A stretch of DNA of 64,000 bases from Linnemannia elongata. Taxonomy: Eukaryota > Mortierellomycota > Mortierellomycetes > Mortierellales > Mortierellaceae. The stretch spans positions 2,046,001-2,110,000 of the forward strand of contig JAXBDG010000004.1 of NCBI GenBank assembly GCA_036320915.1. The letters run 5' to 3'. Position 1 is the stretch's first letter, and each line of letters starts with the position of its first letter. Position numbers and translations under genes: made by a program. Below the pieces are notes generated by a model. The model saw only the letters and a program-made list of their open reading frames with translations, was not told the origin of the DNA and searched no databases. Shown here one piece after another: positions 46,617 through 58,079 of the stretch.

Positions 46617-48606
46617 ATGAAGCTGACGCCCGCCATTATCGCGTCCCAAGCCGCAGGAGTCGACCTCCAGCAGCTCAAGGACCTCAACATGTCTAAGAAG
46701 GAGATCAACCATATCGAAGACATCTCAACCTGCGTCAACCTCCACAAGCTGATCCTCTCCCACAACAAGCTCACCTCGACCGACTCGATTGCCGGACTCC
46801 AGTACCTCCCTTCTTTGACCCTTCTTAACCTCTCGGGAAATCAGCTTGATTCCTTTGAAGGTGTCCAGCGCCTCAAGACCCTCTTTGGTAATTGACAGTG
46901 CAAATGTTGTCAGAAGAAAGAGGATCGGTACCAACGAATTGAGTAACTAACACGTCCCTTTTGCTGTTTTCGTTTATACGAAACTAGTGCTGAACATGTC
47001 CCACAACGAACTGAACAGAATCTCGATGCATATCGAAAAGCTCGTCAACCTCAAAGCCCTAGTCCTCAACAACAACAAGATCAAGGTCGTCGACCACCTC
47101 GGCTCCCTGACAGAACTCAACACAATCGTCCTCTCACACAACCGGATCCAGTCCCTCCCTTCCTTCCCGCTCCTCACAAAACTCACAAAACTCTCGGCGG
47201 CCCATAACGAGATCCGTCAGATCCCAGACTTGTCAGAGAATGGGCTGTTGAAGGAGTTGAGGTTGAACCATAACAAGCTTTTGACGATCCCAGATTCGCT
47301 CAGGAGATGTACGGCGTTGGATATTCTGGATTTGGGAGGCAATATGTTGCGAGAGTGGTCGGATGTCGCTCCGTTGGGATCGTTAATGCATTTGATTAAC
47401 CTCAACTTGCAAGGAAACCCCATCTGCGAAAAGGCTGACTATAAGAAGAAGGTAACAAATTGTTTATCAAAACGCATTACCTTACTTTTATCGGTACTGA
47501 AGAGAAAAAAACGCAACTGACATGAATATCTATCACAATTTGATCAATGATAGATTCTGGAATTGGTACCTTCGCTGCGTGTACTGGACGGCGAAAGATT
47601 CGACCCCAAGTTCCTCCAGATCAAGGCCAAGCGTGCCGAGCACAAGGAGGTCGTTGAGAAGATGAAGCAAAAGAAGGAAGATCTGGAGAAAAAGAAAACT
47701 CTCAAGAAGATCAAGCGTGGCGAGATTCAGGCTGAGGATGTCGATCAGGAGGTTCTGGAAGGCGCGGATCAGTTTGAGCGCAAGAAGAAGAAGTCAAAAT
47801 CTGAGAAAGAGGAGAAGAAAGCCAGGAAGGAGGAGAAGAGGAAGCGGAAGGAGGAGAAGGCTGCTAAGAAGAGCAAGGGTGAGGATGAGAGTGACGATGA
47901 GGAGAAGGAAGAGAAGGTCAAGAAGTCTAAGAAGGATGTCTCTATCAGTAAGGACCAGGAGGATCGGAAATCCAAGAAGCGTTCAAGAGATGCTGGCGAC
48001 GAATCTGGTGAAACTGCAGCTGCAGCAGGACCCAGGAAAAAGTCTACCCTCTCCTCAGTCTTTAAGGGCAACGGACCTCGCCCCCTCGCTGCTTTGGCTC
48101 CTCCTAACACCTCAGACGCTGACGGAGATGTGGAGATGGACGATGCAGAGGCCAAGGCAGCCAAGGCCGAATTGAACAGGGTCCGCAAGGAGACACGGAA
48201 AGCTGCCAAGAAGGAAGCCAAGAAGGAGAAGGCTGCCGAGCTCCTGTTGAAGAAGAAAACCGCTCGCTCAAACAAGGAAGTCAAGGAACCCACCACCCTT
48301 GAGGAGGATGGGTTTTTCTCCAAGCCTACGGAGGAGGAGGTCAAGACCAAGAAGGCCAAGATCGAGAAGGCTATTGCTGCTACTACCCCCGCACCTGCAC
48401 CTAAGGTGGAGGCGCCCAAGGTGGAAGTTCCACCTATACGTGTTTTGGACCCTGCAGAAGCAGCCAAGGCACGTTCGGGAGTTGTTGCAGTTGTCGACAA
48501 GTCTGCTCAGCTGGCCAAGAAGAACAAGAAGCCCAAGTTCGATATCTCGGCCCTCGAGGAGACCTCGGATGCCTTTGGCGGCGGACAGGTCTCTGGCTGG
48601 GACTAA
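46617..48606 (+). CDS. Leucine-rich repeat protein with long lysine/glutamate-rich tail
   Basis: Exons 46617-46887, 46988-47451, 47554-48606; 595 residues. Residues about 20-265 hold roughly nine to ten SDS22-type LRRs (for example LHKLILSHNKL, LTLLNLSGNQL, LKALVLNNNKIKVV, LDILDLGGNML, LINLNLQGNPI), capped by a ...VPSLRVLDGERF LRRcap. The remaining 310 residues are highly charged: basic KKKKSKSEKEEKKARKEEKR blocks alternate with acidic patches, and an ordered end reads KNKKPKFDISALEETSDAFG. The basic tail suggests a nuclear or nucleolar protein. The LRR part resembles SDS22/LRR adaptors, but the tail does not, so PP1 regulation is only a possibility. The final 15 residues look like a conserved short motif. 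Confidence 0.8.
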
Positions 48607-48807
48607 ACGTTCGCTGTCCACTCTCTTTCCTTCGCATCCTTTTTCATTTCGCACTTGCATACCACTCCCCCTTCGCACATTTCACATTTCACTTTTGCAT
48701 AAACTCCGTTTCAAATAAACCAAACCACACCATTACGCACATTCGCAATCGATCGAGTCCCAGTCAGATAAGATATGATAACTTTCTCCAATACAAACAA
48801 AATCTAC

Positions 48808-50081
48808 CTACTTGACTTTCTCCATCTGCCACGACAAAACACCCAACGCCCCCTCAATTTCATTCCGCTCAGGAACCGTCTCAATATACGGCTCCAACTC
48901 CCAAATCAACACCATATTCGTCAACTGCTGATCCAACAACGCCGGCAACTCGTCCGCTCCCGAATCTTTCAACTCCCCAATTGTCTCCAAGGCCTCCAAA
49001 ATCGACTCCTTTAGCGCCATCTCGTCCAAAACCTGGTCAAATACATGTTGGGTATATGCCGACATTGCTAGTGGGGTCGCCATCGTTCCGGGGATGATTT
49101 CGTGGATCAGTGTTGGTGGAGGGACATAGCCCCAGACAGTCTTTTGTGCTAGCTCTTCATCCTCTCCCTCTCCTTCCTGTCCTTCTGCTTCGCTATCGCT
49201 CTCATCTTCATCGTCGTCGACATCGCTATCGTCGTCATCGGAGGAAGAAGGGAGACCGGCACGTCGGCGGAGTCGCCTCGCCCGTCGCTTCTCCTTCTCA
49301 ACTCTCTTCACCTCCGCCTCTGCCGCCGCCATACGTTCTTCCTCCTGGGTCTTCAAAATCGTCTCAACGCCCATGATCCCGACGGGTGATGCTCGCTGGA
49401 TTGTCGATATCAACTTCAGTCTCGCCTCGTTCATCCTTGTCACGATCTCTTGCACTATATGTCAAAAAAAATGTGAAGGAGATTAGAAAATTGATATTTA
49501 ACGAGGTATTGGGTCGGTGTAAATAATTACTTGGCTGTTGTTGTTGTTGTCTTGAGATGGACGCACATTGGTCGACGACTTCTGTCAGATCTGCAGTCGC
49601 CCTGATAACCGCTACCCAAGGAGAATGAAAAAAAAAGAGGACAAGGGGTAAGTAGGGATCAAGGAAACGAGAGTCAGTTGTGTGGCCAAACGTATAATCC
49701 CGCACAGCGCCGCCCCCTTTGCAAGCACATTGATCAATCCATATACAGAATTGGAAGGGACGACCCTACCATGGGCTTGCCCATAGCTTACAAGTTCTTG
49801 CACTCTTGAGAGCGGTAGCGCCTTGTGTGGTAAATGCCTTCCACTCTGTCGACCTATTATTTCAGTTACGTTTGCCACCAAAAAAAAAAAAAAAAAAAAA
49901 TGCACCCTGTAAGTTTTTTTCGTCATTCACAGATCAAGACAAACTAAATGCCGTTTGACCAAAAGCATGGCATGAATGGTTACGATTGCCGAAACTCGGT
50001 TGTCTGTGCCATAGCCAGGGTGAGGTATTCTCGGTCTCTGTTGGTGAGCGCCTTTGGTGAGGATAGAGCGTTTGTTGTCAT
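48808..50081 (-). CDS. Helical acidic protein of unknown function
   Basis: Four exons (minus): 50081-49984, 49853-49792, 49611-49531, 49454-48808; all GT-AG, in frame, 295 residues. It starts MTTNALSSPKALTNRDREYL and has an N-terminal helical region (about 12-115; EWKAFTTQGATALKSART, ATADLTEVVDQCASISR). A basic coiled segment follows (VEKEKRRARRLRRR), then an acidic Ser/Asp/Glu run (about 140-170). The C-terminal domain is well ordered: VWGYVPPPTLIHEIIPGTM, AYTQHVFDQVLDEMALKESI, DQQLTNMVLIWELEPYIE. I cannot place the family. The composition and domain order suggest a subunit of a nuclear or cytoskeletal complex, which is a guess. An A21 tract lies in intron 1. The stop is 201 nt from the convergent LRR stop. 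Confidence 0.7.
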
Positions 50082-50253
50082 GCTGAGAGGGTTGTTTGTG
50101 TAGAAGAAAAGAAGACGAGTGTAAAAAGTAACAAAATAGGCAAATTTATTAGTGGAGGGAGAAGTGCAAAAAAAACTATGTTACAAGAGGTACGAATGAA
50201 AAACAAGGAGACGGAGTTTTTGTTTTTTCTAGAATTAATAAAGGAGTGTGGAA

Positions 50254-53200
50254 TCAGGACCGCCTGGGCAATGGGTATGACGAGTAGGACATGGCCTGAG
50301 GATACCGAGAGACTGGAGGGGGTGGTGGGCCGTGGTGCTGAGGCTGGGGAACCTGCTGGTGATGCTGCTGCATATCTCGATCATCATGTCGGCCTCCAGC
50401 CAGCATGCCGGGGTGACCGGGGCCAGCAGACGAGCTCAACGCCATCAGACCGAGCGCAGAGTTGGTCTTCACATCATTGGGCATCATCGACTGGGGTGGA
50501 GGTCCCTGCGCATGGTGCGACGAAGGAGGTTGGGGAGGGGGAGCATGGCTGTTTGCAGGTCCATGGCCGTGAGGGTGGCCACCATGAGGTGGAGGAGGCG
50601 CGTACCCATGACCGACAGGCGATCCACTTTCGCGGATGGAATGAGGCGCTACTGGGGGTCCAGGTGGAGGTCCCTGGTGAGGGCCAGGTGGAGGAGGAGG
50701 ATATCCTCCATTCGCTGCGGCATGACTGGGATCCAAGGCCTGGTCAAGTCCACTCAACACAGCCGCTGCCCTTCCGAGCAGCATGGACAGATGAGATACC
50801 TCGCGTTGCAAATCCTGGCGGGTCTGCTGGAGCACATCGGTGCTGGTGGCGGCGACTCCGTTGATCGAAGACGACGCGGGTGGAGGAGGGTGACCGCCGG
50901 TGTTGCCAATCGCCACTCCATTCATCGGCAGTGGAGGAGAGGAAGGCTGTCGTCGATGAGGACTGTAGCCATGATGGTGCCCTGGATGTGGAGGCTGATC
51001 TTGCTGATGCATCATTTCAGATGCCCGTGGGAGTGCTTGATGATGGTTGGGGTGCGATGGGGGCGCCATGGGTGGCAAATGAGATGATCCGCTCGGTGCA
51101 CCGACGCTGCCCGCACTACGCTCCCGCTCACCATGACCATCGCTCGATCCCGAATTCATCAAGGGCGGCGGCATAGGATGAAGGTATGAGTTGGAATATC
51201 CAGAGGTCGAATGGGCGGCATTGCCCTGTACAGGAGAAGATCCCGAGCTGTAGTGATGACCCCCCTGTGGAGGCGGTGGCTGGGATGCCTGCGAAGGAGG
51301 CACTTCTTGATGATGGTACTCATGCTCTGGCTGTGCCCCCTGTCCGCGGTACTGTGGATGATGGTAAGGCTGTTGTTGCTGCCCGCCCTGAGCATACCTA
51401 GGATAAAGCGTTGGCGAGTGAGGTTGAGGTCCGGTGGAATGCACAACGCCTGTGGACGAGAGTCGGGTATTGGATGAAGACGACGACGACACCGTCGAGT
51501 ATCCTGGCAAACGCTGATTCCATCCTGAAGAGTGATGCGATGCAGGGTAATTTGGATCGTCTATATCGCGAGATCCCTGCGGCGAATAGGCGTGACCCGA
51601 TGAGGGGTGATGATGATGATCGTGCTGGGTCTGAGATTGCCCAGGCGGTGGATGATGTGGGTGACCTTGTTGTTGATGAGAATTGCCATGCTGCTGCTGT
51701 TGCTGCTGTTGGGGATGCTGGTGAGATGGATGCTGAGCTGGTGGTGCCTGGGGTGGTTGCTGCTGTGGTCTTGGTGGCGGGGGGTGGTACATGGGGTACC
51801 GTGACATGCTCATTGACTGCGTATGTTGATATTGGCCGTTGCCCTGGTGTACGTTGACGATGTAACGAGGAGGCTGGTTGGGATGGGAGGACGAGTGATC
51901 CCTCATGTGTCCATGCGCATCCTGAGAATGAGGCGGCGGAGGTGGTGGCGGCTGCTGGCCATAAGAGGAGCCCTGGTGGGGAGACCCCGAATGATGGCGA
52001 TCCTGCTCTCCAATATTTTCACCAGGCGACATGCTCCTGCGATGCATTCCTGAGCGGCTCCATTCTGGTCCTCGATAGTCTCCTTGCCCATTGGCACCAC
52101 TAGCCAGGATTCGCCTGCGCTTGGTTGGCGTACCAGATGGATCCACCTGACCATCATGCCCATTGGGCTCCATGCCGGATGCTGGTGGTGGTGTCCTAGC
52201 ACGAGGCAACGGCTTGGGATACTGAAGGCGCTGGTGATACTGAGGAGGAGGGGGGACATGGTGATGATGCTGCTGTTGTTGTTGCTGATGCTGGTGCGGA
52301 TGCTGTGGATGTTGCATATGTGGCATGTGTTGATGAGGATGTTGTTGTTGTTGTTGGTGTGGATGCTGATGTGGATGTTGCGATGGATGAGGAATAAGGG
52401 GTGGCGATGTAGCCAAGAGGTTGACGCGTTTCCTCCGCTTGATGACCGCTCGCTTCATGGTTACTGGACGGTGGACATTATGCAGCTTAAAGTAAAGTCC
52501 GCAGGCATTGCAGATGGTGTTGCCTTCGCTGTCTCGGCGCCACAAAGGTGTAGTTGTTGTCCGACAGTTAGCGCAGATGAGATGCTGGCGTCCAGGAGGT
52601 TGCTGTTGGTTGTAAGACGGGCAGCCTCCGCAGTTGTGGTTTCCTCCTGCACCATTGCAATTGCCATCTCCAGGACATGGCTCTGTATCCTTTTGCTTGT
52701 CGTCTGTTGTGGGTGTTGTTCCTGGTTCAACGGCGGCCTTGTCCAGATTGGACGAGGAACCCGTCTCGGCCGCTGAGGGGTCCTTGACAGCAGACCCGGA
52801 CGCGGCAGCGGCGTCGTCAGATTGTTCGGATTCTGGATGCTGTCCGGCGGGTTGTCCCCGCTTGATGATCATGTTGCGTTTCAGCCAGGGTGGTCTTGGG
52901 AGGTTTCTTGCCTTGGAGTAAAGACCTATCAACCATGGGGTACAATACAAAGCAATGAAGAAAAACAAGAAAAAGAAGAAAAAAAAAGAGGGAAGAGTTA
53001 GGTTAGAGACAAGCGCAAGACAAGGTTAGTTTGTGCAGCAGTTGGAGTGGATGAGAAAAAGGGCCATCGATAATAAATCGAGACGAAAGGGTGAGAATCC
53101 AAGTGGTGATTGATTGATTCACTCTCTCTCTCTCTCTCTTCGTTTGGACCCGAGTCCGCCAGCCAAAAGCAGGCATTTGTCGTGTGTAAGCAACAACACC

Positions 53201-56200
53201 CCAATTCAATACAAAAATGTGAATATATAAATATAAAAATAAAGTTGAATATTGCGCTGTTGTGCTACCATTGACCTGTCCTCCTCCTCGACTAGCCCCA
53301 TTTCACGCTCTCAATCTCGAATCCATCAACTTTTCAAAAAAGAAAAGGGGAAGAAGTAAAAGTCGGGCCACCCACACAATACAGATATATCATACAAGAT
53401 GGCCACAGAGAGATCAAAATAGGCCTTAATCCCCTCCGCCCACATATTGCATGCATCCGATGCATACAATACAGGAAACGATGGTCCTATATAACTCCTT
53501 CTACACAAATGTCGTTGAGCACCGATCAATTCCAGATCATTCTCGATTACAAGTCCACTCCCCACACACGTGAAGCCGACGACAAGAGGGGGAGTGAAGC
53601 AAAAGAAACAATGAGGCTGGCGATTACAATAGATAAAAAAAACAAAGTGTGAAGCAAGAAGGTGTGACCCTCCACAAGAAAAAAAAGTTTCTCTTTCTCT
53701 TGCCTTCCTAATCGCGATCAAACTCTGATTCTTTTTTCCCACCCTTCTTTTTTTTTTCCTCTTTACCAAGTGCGTGAGAGAGTGAGAGGAGAGAGCAGGA
53801 TACGATATTTTTTATCTGAGTCCAATTGAATTGATCAAGTTGTAAAGAAGACGGGATTGATGGATGAAGCGATGAAGTGGGGATGAGAAAGTGAAAAGAA
53901 CGCGAAAATGATGCGGGGCTGAGGAGGAAAGAGAAAGACGAGGATCATTGCCTCTTTTGTTTGTTCGCTTTAGTGTTGTTGTTGTTGTTGTTGCGATAGC
54001 TGTTTTGTGTGTGCTGTCGTGTGATGATGGCTGTGAAGAGAGAAAAAAAAAGGGGGGCGATATGATCGTGATTGCGATCGTGATAATGCTGATAAACAAT
54101 ACAGAGAGAAACACCAACTAAAATAAAAAAATCCTCCGCGTTGTGCAGAATAAGGGGTGGAAGATGAGGGGGGTTGAGGATGTTCATCCATCTACTCTGT
54201 TCTACTCTCCATCAGGCGCAAGGGTGATGGCGTAGGGCGATTGGACGGATGAACAAAACGTCGAGTTCGTCGGTTGGGTTGCTTCACTTCAATGGTAATC
54301 TCCCACACTTGTTGTGTTTATAATCCCACTGCACTCCACTCCAAGCCTTGCAATCAATCTTATTCTTCCCCACCGTCCAATTCAATTGAAAAAAAAAAAA
54401 AAAAAAAAAAAAATCAAAGATGCGTCTACAATAAGAACACAACCCTCCATCTCCGCCCACCTTTCTATCCTTCATACTCTTCTCTCCGCCTCGAATCAAA
54501 TGCTTGTGTGCCTGATGATTCCCATTGCCTCGAATACTGTATCCATGGTCTCGCTGTTTGAGTTCACTCTCTTTTCAGCATCCGCCGCGCTCTCTCTTTC
54601 TCTTTCTCTTTCTCTTCTCTTTCATTTCCTCTTTCTTCCCATTCACTAAACATCTCTTATTTCATTGTCTCTTTTTTTATTCCTCCCTATTCCAACACAC
54701 TTTCACTCACACTCCTTTTGTATGTTTTTTTTCTCCCTTCTTATTCCTCGGAAACAAAAGCGTTTCTCTTTCTGAAACCACGGTCCTTGTACTCCTCGGT
54801 AGACCATTTTGAACAAAGAGAGAAGAAAGATGGAAGAAAAAAAAAAAAACCCCCCACTTCTGATGAAAAGATTGTTCACGTACCACAGGCATTACAGATG
54901 GTTTGTCCATCATCCGCTCGTCGCCAGAGGGGTGTTGTGGTTGTACCACAGTTGGAGCAACTTGTTGATGTAACAGGGGCTTTCTCCTTCTTGGGATCGG
55001 GGTGGTGCGAGACAAGCCGAGGGATGGGCATCTTGGGACCAGGGATTCCGATCGTGATTGAGGGACGACCCTCGCGGTGTACAATGGTCGAAGACGACTT
55101 TGGCAAGACAGATTGACGGCTATCACTTGGGTTGGACAAGGTGCTTGATGATGCGATGGGGTCTTTGTTCGGTCGAGAGGACGAAGCGTCTGCCATCTCA
55201 ACATCTTGTGTATCATAGCGCATCGACTCTGTTTCATCTTCCTCCAAGCCTTCCTCCTCATCGTCACCTTCCTCGACCATCTCGTACTCTTCCCCTTCCT
55301 CCAGTTCATAATCTTCATCATAATCAATATTGTCCTGGTCGACGGCCATAGACGACGGACGGGAGTTGGTTGGAGATGAATGCAGTCGACTTTGAAGTGT
55401 CGGGCTGGGAATCCGGACGTCGGTGTGGTTGGAGGCGGGTGTGGGGTAGGCATTTGAATAGCCGGTCGAGGTACCCGAAGATGATGTGACGGATGTGGTG
55501 GGGGTAGCATAGGAAGGGTGGGGTTTCGGGGAGATGATTGTCGTTGGCGTGACAGAAGAAAGTGACGATAGCGGTGCGCTTGTCGAGAGTCTAGATCGCA
55601 ACACCGACGATAGCGCGTTGGAGGTTGGGATCGGGTGACCTTTGTCGATGGTGACCTTGGGAGTCGAAGGAGACAACGAAGCCTTTGATGATGTTGACGT
55701 TGCGGATGCTGGTGGCGTGTCGGACTCTTTGGTTTGTTTTGTTGGTGAGTCTATCGTTAATTCTGCCGTTGCTGGTGTTGCTGTTGTAGGAGAGGAGTTT
55801 GATGAGGGAGATATTGATGATGTAGATGTAGATGCTGCTGGCTGTGAAGAATATGAAAAACTGAGGGTAGGGGTAGAGGTTTTTGATGTTGTTGATGTTG
55901 CTGTTGTTGCTGTTGTTGACGTGGACGTTGTCGTTGCTGTTGACTGGGTGCTGTCGATCGATGTCCTCTTCGAGTCAGGCGGGGAAGGCGCAGACACGGC
56001 AGTTGAGACGTCGCTGTCGCCGATATTGTCTTTCTCTGTGCCTTTGATGTCGTTGTTGTTGTCTCCCTCTTGTTGTTGACGGGCTATGCTGGTTGAGTCT
56101 GTGGAGACGATAGAGGACGAGGGAGCTGAGGAGGTGGCAGCAGCGACAGAAACAGAGGCATTGGAGGAAGAAGGCGAGAGGGTGGTGGACAGAGGAAGAG

Positions 56201-56336
56201 TAGTGGCGGTGGCGTTGCGGTCAGGTGTGGGTGTCGAGTCCTTGTGGTCTCTGTCCTTTTCTTGTTGGCCCTGATGAAGGCCCGAGTCGCCGCCGACAGC
56301 TGGGGCAGCAGCCTGGGCAGGTTCCGCTAGCGACAT
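50254..56336 (-). CDS. Two-finger GATA factor of the SRE/SreA/Fep1/Urbs1 iron-regulator type
   Basis: Repressor of siderophore and iron uptake genes in other fungi. Exons (minus) 56336-54884 and 52925-50254; 1374 residues. Finger 1 (about 460-485 onward) is [14 protein letters not shown]...[16 protein letters not shown], split by the intron after the last Cys codon. Between the fingers lies the cysteine-rich region that marks this subfamily: CPGDGNCNG then CGGCPSYN, with Cys 568, 574, 583 and 586. Finger 2 (about 602-626) is [14 protein letters not shown]...[12 protein letters not shown], followed by a basic [10 protein letters not shown] tail. The N-terminal 450 residues are Ser/Thr/Pro-rich with an acidic block near 390-415. 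The C-terminal about 720 residues are Gln/His/Pro-rich and end with a small helical segment ([20 protein letters not shown]). Ascomycete and Ustilago orthologues are shorter. An upstream extension of the frame exists; the MSLAEPAQ start is preferred. Confidence 0.9.
52926..54883 (-). other. 1958-nt intron inside GATA finger 1
   Basis: Donor GTACGTGAAC and acceptor GTTGATAG join ICNACG to LYSKARN in frame. No coding sequence is seen inside. It contains an A25 tract (54389-54413), CT repeats (53119-53139), and (TTG)n near 53974-53993. It is by far the longest intron inferred in the window. Confidence 0.75.
54389..54413 (+). repeat. 25-nt A homopolymer in the GATA gene intron
   Basis: Uninterrupted A run on the plus strand; a T run in the transcript. 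Preceded by TTCAATTG. Confidence 0.85.
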
Positions 56337-56838
56337 ATGGGAACTCTGGGAGAGATTAAAGTAAAGGAAAAGGCTGACTGATTGTTGATTAGGGTTGGTT
56401 GGATTGAATAGGAATAAAAAGGAAAAGGGATCGATCGATGAAGGAGAAGGAAGGAATGAGAGGGAGGAGAGGAGGGAGGAGAATGAAGGAGGATGAGAAA
56501 GAGAGAAGACGGTGGCAACAGAAGTGGATGACAAGGAGAAGGTAGAGAGAGGGGAGTAGTGGAGTGTGCGCGTGAGAGTGTTTAGTTAGTGTGAAGAGCG
56601 AGTGTTATGAGAGTGAGAGAGTGAGTGAGTGAGTGCGGGTGATAAAATGAGGTGATAGAATGAGGGAGAGAGGAGAGTGTCAAAGTAGATATCAGCAGGA
56701 AGATTGAGGGTGATAGGGAACGAGGAGAGGGGAAGGGGGGAGGGGAGGAGGGAAGGGAGAAGGAAAAAGAGGGAGGGAGAGAGAGAGAGAAGAAAAGAGA
56801 GATGTGCACCTAGCCCTACTCTATTCTAAAACCGAAAG

Positions 56839-56870
<32 letters not shown>

Positions 56871-57014
56871 ATGCGCGCACCAATAGGAATCTTATCGAGG
56901 TGATATGATATCTGCTGATCATTTTAAGGGGCATTCATTGCTTACACCAACCATCTTATCTGGCTAATCTGCTATCTCCTTCTGGATCTCTTTCTATCTG
57001 GTCATTACAACCCA
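56337..57014. other. Intergenic region upstream of the GATA gene
   Basis: About 680 nt. The plus strand is GA-rich (56410-56800), giving a CT-rich leader for the GATA gene, and then holds an A29 tract (56839-56867) followed by GAGATGCGCGC. No gene is seen. Confidence 0.55.
56839..56867 (+). repeat. 29-nt A homopolymer
   Basis: Uninterrupted A run about 500 nt upstream of the GATA gene start, followed shortly by GCGCGC. Confidence 0.85.
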
Positions 57015-58048
57015 CTACACTGCTTGCTGGGCCCATCGTCGCCGATAACCTCCCAAATTCACCATTGTCACCGCAATCGATACCACCCACATTCCAGTCG
57101 ATACAAAATACACCGTCGACGGAACCGTCCTCGCGGTCGCTGCAAAGACTGATGCGTACAACAGTGCTGCCGACGCCTGCAAGATGGCATCCAAGATAGC
57201 AATACCCCCAAGAGCCTTGCCTGTCTGATACGAGGGTACATATGCTGTCATCAAGGAGGTGAATGCTGTTAAACCAATTGAGGCCAACGAATGGATAGCA
57301 CATGCTAATACACATAATATATAATCAGGATAAACATCGCCCCAATGGTTAGCATCCGTTTCTCATGGTCCCCGATACAAATAGAACCGATGAATGCCCA
57401 AAAGACTAAATAGTAAAAACATACATATATAAAGAATGATGTCTGTTTCGAATATCGGCACCATCACAAAGCTTACAGCGAAAAGTACGCTGCCGAAAAC
57501 AAAGAACGATAGATCCTTCTTTATGCTGGCATCCTGCTTTGCTCTATCAACCGGCTCGTGTGCTGGTTCGATTGCTGGTCCTATTGCGATATCCGCAATA
57601 TGGACGCCTGTGTTTGTCGATACATCACGCAACATCGCCGAGACGTCCTCAATATCCATATTATTGTCCTTGATAGCGAGATGAATCGAATCAGTTGTCT
57701 TGGTAAAGTACTTGTAGGCATATTGCAACCCTGGGAAGATCACAAGGTAGACCACCAAAGTTGACAATCCAAAGGCAATGATATAAGTCCCATTCTCAGA
57801 GGTTCCCCAGCGGTAGACCAGTTTCTATTGATAACCATCACACAATTGTAATTGTAAGGGGGGGCCAGATTGTCAATACTCCTCACTATCGCCCCCTTGC
57901 ATCCATTGACAACAATAAACAATAATGCAAGCGTTGCCCTCACCGAGTAAGGAATGAACACTGCCAGGATACCTATTGGTGTTCAAACCACATAATGGTA
58001 ATAAGAGCAATCACAATACGAGGGGGGAAATGGGTCATTAAATAATAC

Positions 58049-58079
<31 letters not shown>

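Noticed and set aside
54707..55510. Minus-strand 267-codon frame over the GATA exon
   Set aside because: Shadow of the GATA gene; it runs through the donor and does not encode the CNACG finger correctly.
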